NCBI GenBank assembly: GCA_009843625.1
Contig: VYDD01000247.1
Coordinates: 5,567 to 12,232, forward strand
Length of the DNA stretch: 6,666 nt
Source of the DNA: Gammaproteobacteria bacterium
GTDB lineage: Bacteria; Gemmatimonadota; Gemmatimonadetes; Longimicrobiales; Gaopeijiaceae
Reading direction: 5' to 3'
Below the pieces are notes generated by a model. That model searched no databases and was not told where the DNA came from. It was given only the letters and a program-made list of their open reading frames with translations. How positions within the stretch are numbered: position 1 is the first letter of the stretch; every line of letters starts with the position of its first letter. Position numbers and translations under genes: made by a program. Shown piece after piece: positions 6,206-6,666 of the stretch.

Positions 6206-6666
6206 CAGATGCCCCTGGCCCGCGAGTCGTCATCCTCACGGGCGGCCTGCCCCCGAAACAGCGGCGACGCGAGCAACAGCGAGTACGTTGCCATGCATGC
6301 GCCCAGCGCGTAGTAGAACGGCGTGTGCACGATGGCGATGGTGCCGGTGATCTCGCCGCACTCGATCCCGCAACTGCCGTTGGCGAAGAGGGCGACGGCC
6401 GCGACTGCGGCAGCCGCGGCCCCGAGGATGCGCGCGACCGCGTCGGTAACCCGGGTGACGCCACTGCCCGCAAAGCGCTCGATGAGTTCGACGGACACGT
6501 GTGTTCCCTCCTGGGCCGCACAGACCACCGCGGCGGCCACGAGCACCGTGAGGCCCATGGAGGTGAGATCCTCCGCGCCGACCAGGGGAGCGCCGAAGAG
6601 GTGGCGCGCGACGACCTCGACCACGGTCACGCCCAGGAGCAGGAACAGCGCCACGCCCCCGGTGAC
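6205..6666 (-). CDS. dctQ: TRAP transporter small permease subunit (DctQ family), 5' partial
   Basis: The frame is open to the right edge. A GTG at 6652-6654 is possible as a start, but the first membrane segment (GVALFLLLGVTVVEVVARHLF) would begin right on it. DctQ proteins usually have a short leader before this helix, so the true start is probably outside the window. The visible features are family-typical: the first helix ends in 'VVARHLFGAPLVGAEDL', a second helix is followed by EGTHVSVELIERF, and two more hydrophobic helices follow. The tail is charged (REDDDSRARG). DctQ is the small partner that forms the membrane complex with DctM and helps dock the DctP binding protein. An unusual CGIEC pair (6358-6372) lies in the loop after the third helix. 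The TGA (6205-6207) overlaps the dctM start. dctP would be expected upstream, beyond the right edge. Confidence 0.88.
   Translation of the reverse strand, partial: VTGGVALFLLLGVTVVEVVARHLFGAPLVGAEDLTSMGLTVLVAAAVVCAAQEGTHVSVELIERFAGSGVTRVTDAVARILGAAAAAVAAVALFANGSCGIECGEITGTIAIVHTPFYYALGACMATYSLLLASPLFRGQAAREDDDSRARGI

Noticed and set aside
4674..6521. Very long minus-strand open frame (615 codons) across dctM and dctQ
   Set aside because: It is on the same strand as dctM and dctQ but in another frame. Both of those have full TRAP motifs, while this translation is Arg/Gly/Pro-rich and lacks membrane segments.

Overview
This GC-rich bacterial window carries ordinary-looking chromosomal genes. 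The best clue to the host is the protein entering from the left edge: a beta-propeller C-terminus of a kind I associate with Gemmatimonadota. The phylum is an inference from family resemblance and was not tested by any search.

Layout, left to right. (1) The 3' end of a six-bladed beta-propeller-like gene on the + strand, to 542. (2) A convergent minus-strand pair: a small Tat-signal protein (2322 down to 2041) followed by an amidase-signature enzyme (2037 down to 568). Both lie in the same reading frame, separated only by a TGA and one codon, so they may be two halves of one exported amidase. (3) A divergent intergenic region with a possible promoter and a perfect palindrome. (4) A + strand phenylacetate-CoA ligase-like adenylating enzyme (about 2577-4007) with an odd C-terminal tail. 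(5) A compact VapBC toxin-antitoxin pair (4025-4848). Its promoter overlaps the end of the ligase ORF, and its antitoxin appears to carry two ribbon-helix-helix domains. (6) Convergent to it, on the minus strand, a TRAP transporter membrane pair: the large permease DctM (6205-4901) and the small permease DctQ, which runs off the right edge. The substrate-binding DctP gene would be expected beyond the edge.

How the genes relate. The TRAP pair forms one transport unit, the Tat protein and amidase form one unit, and VapB and VapC form one unit. An acid-importing TRAP system and an acyl-CoA ligase could serve organic-acid catabolism, but they sit on opposite strands with the toxin-antitoxin pair between them, so that link is speculative. 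No tRNA, rRNA, CRISPR array, transposase or phage gene was seen. I found no convincing new multi-gene system. The points most worth a second look are the amidase split by one in-frame stop, the tandem-domain antitoxin with its overlapping palindromes and possible leaderless start, and the ligase tail.
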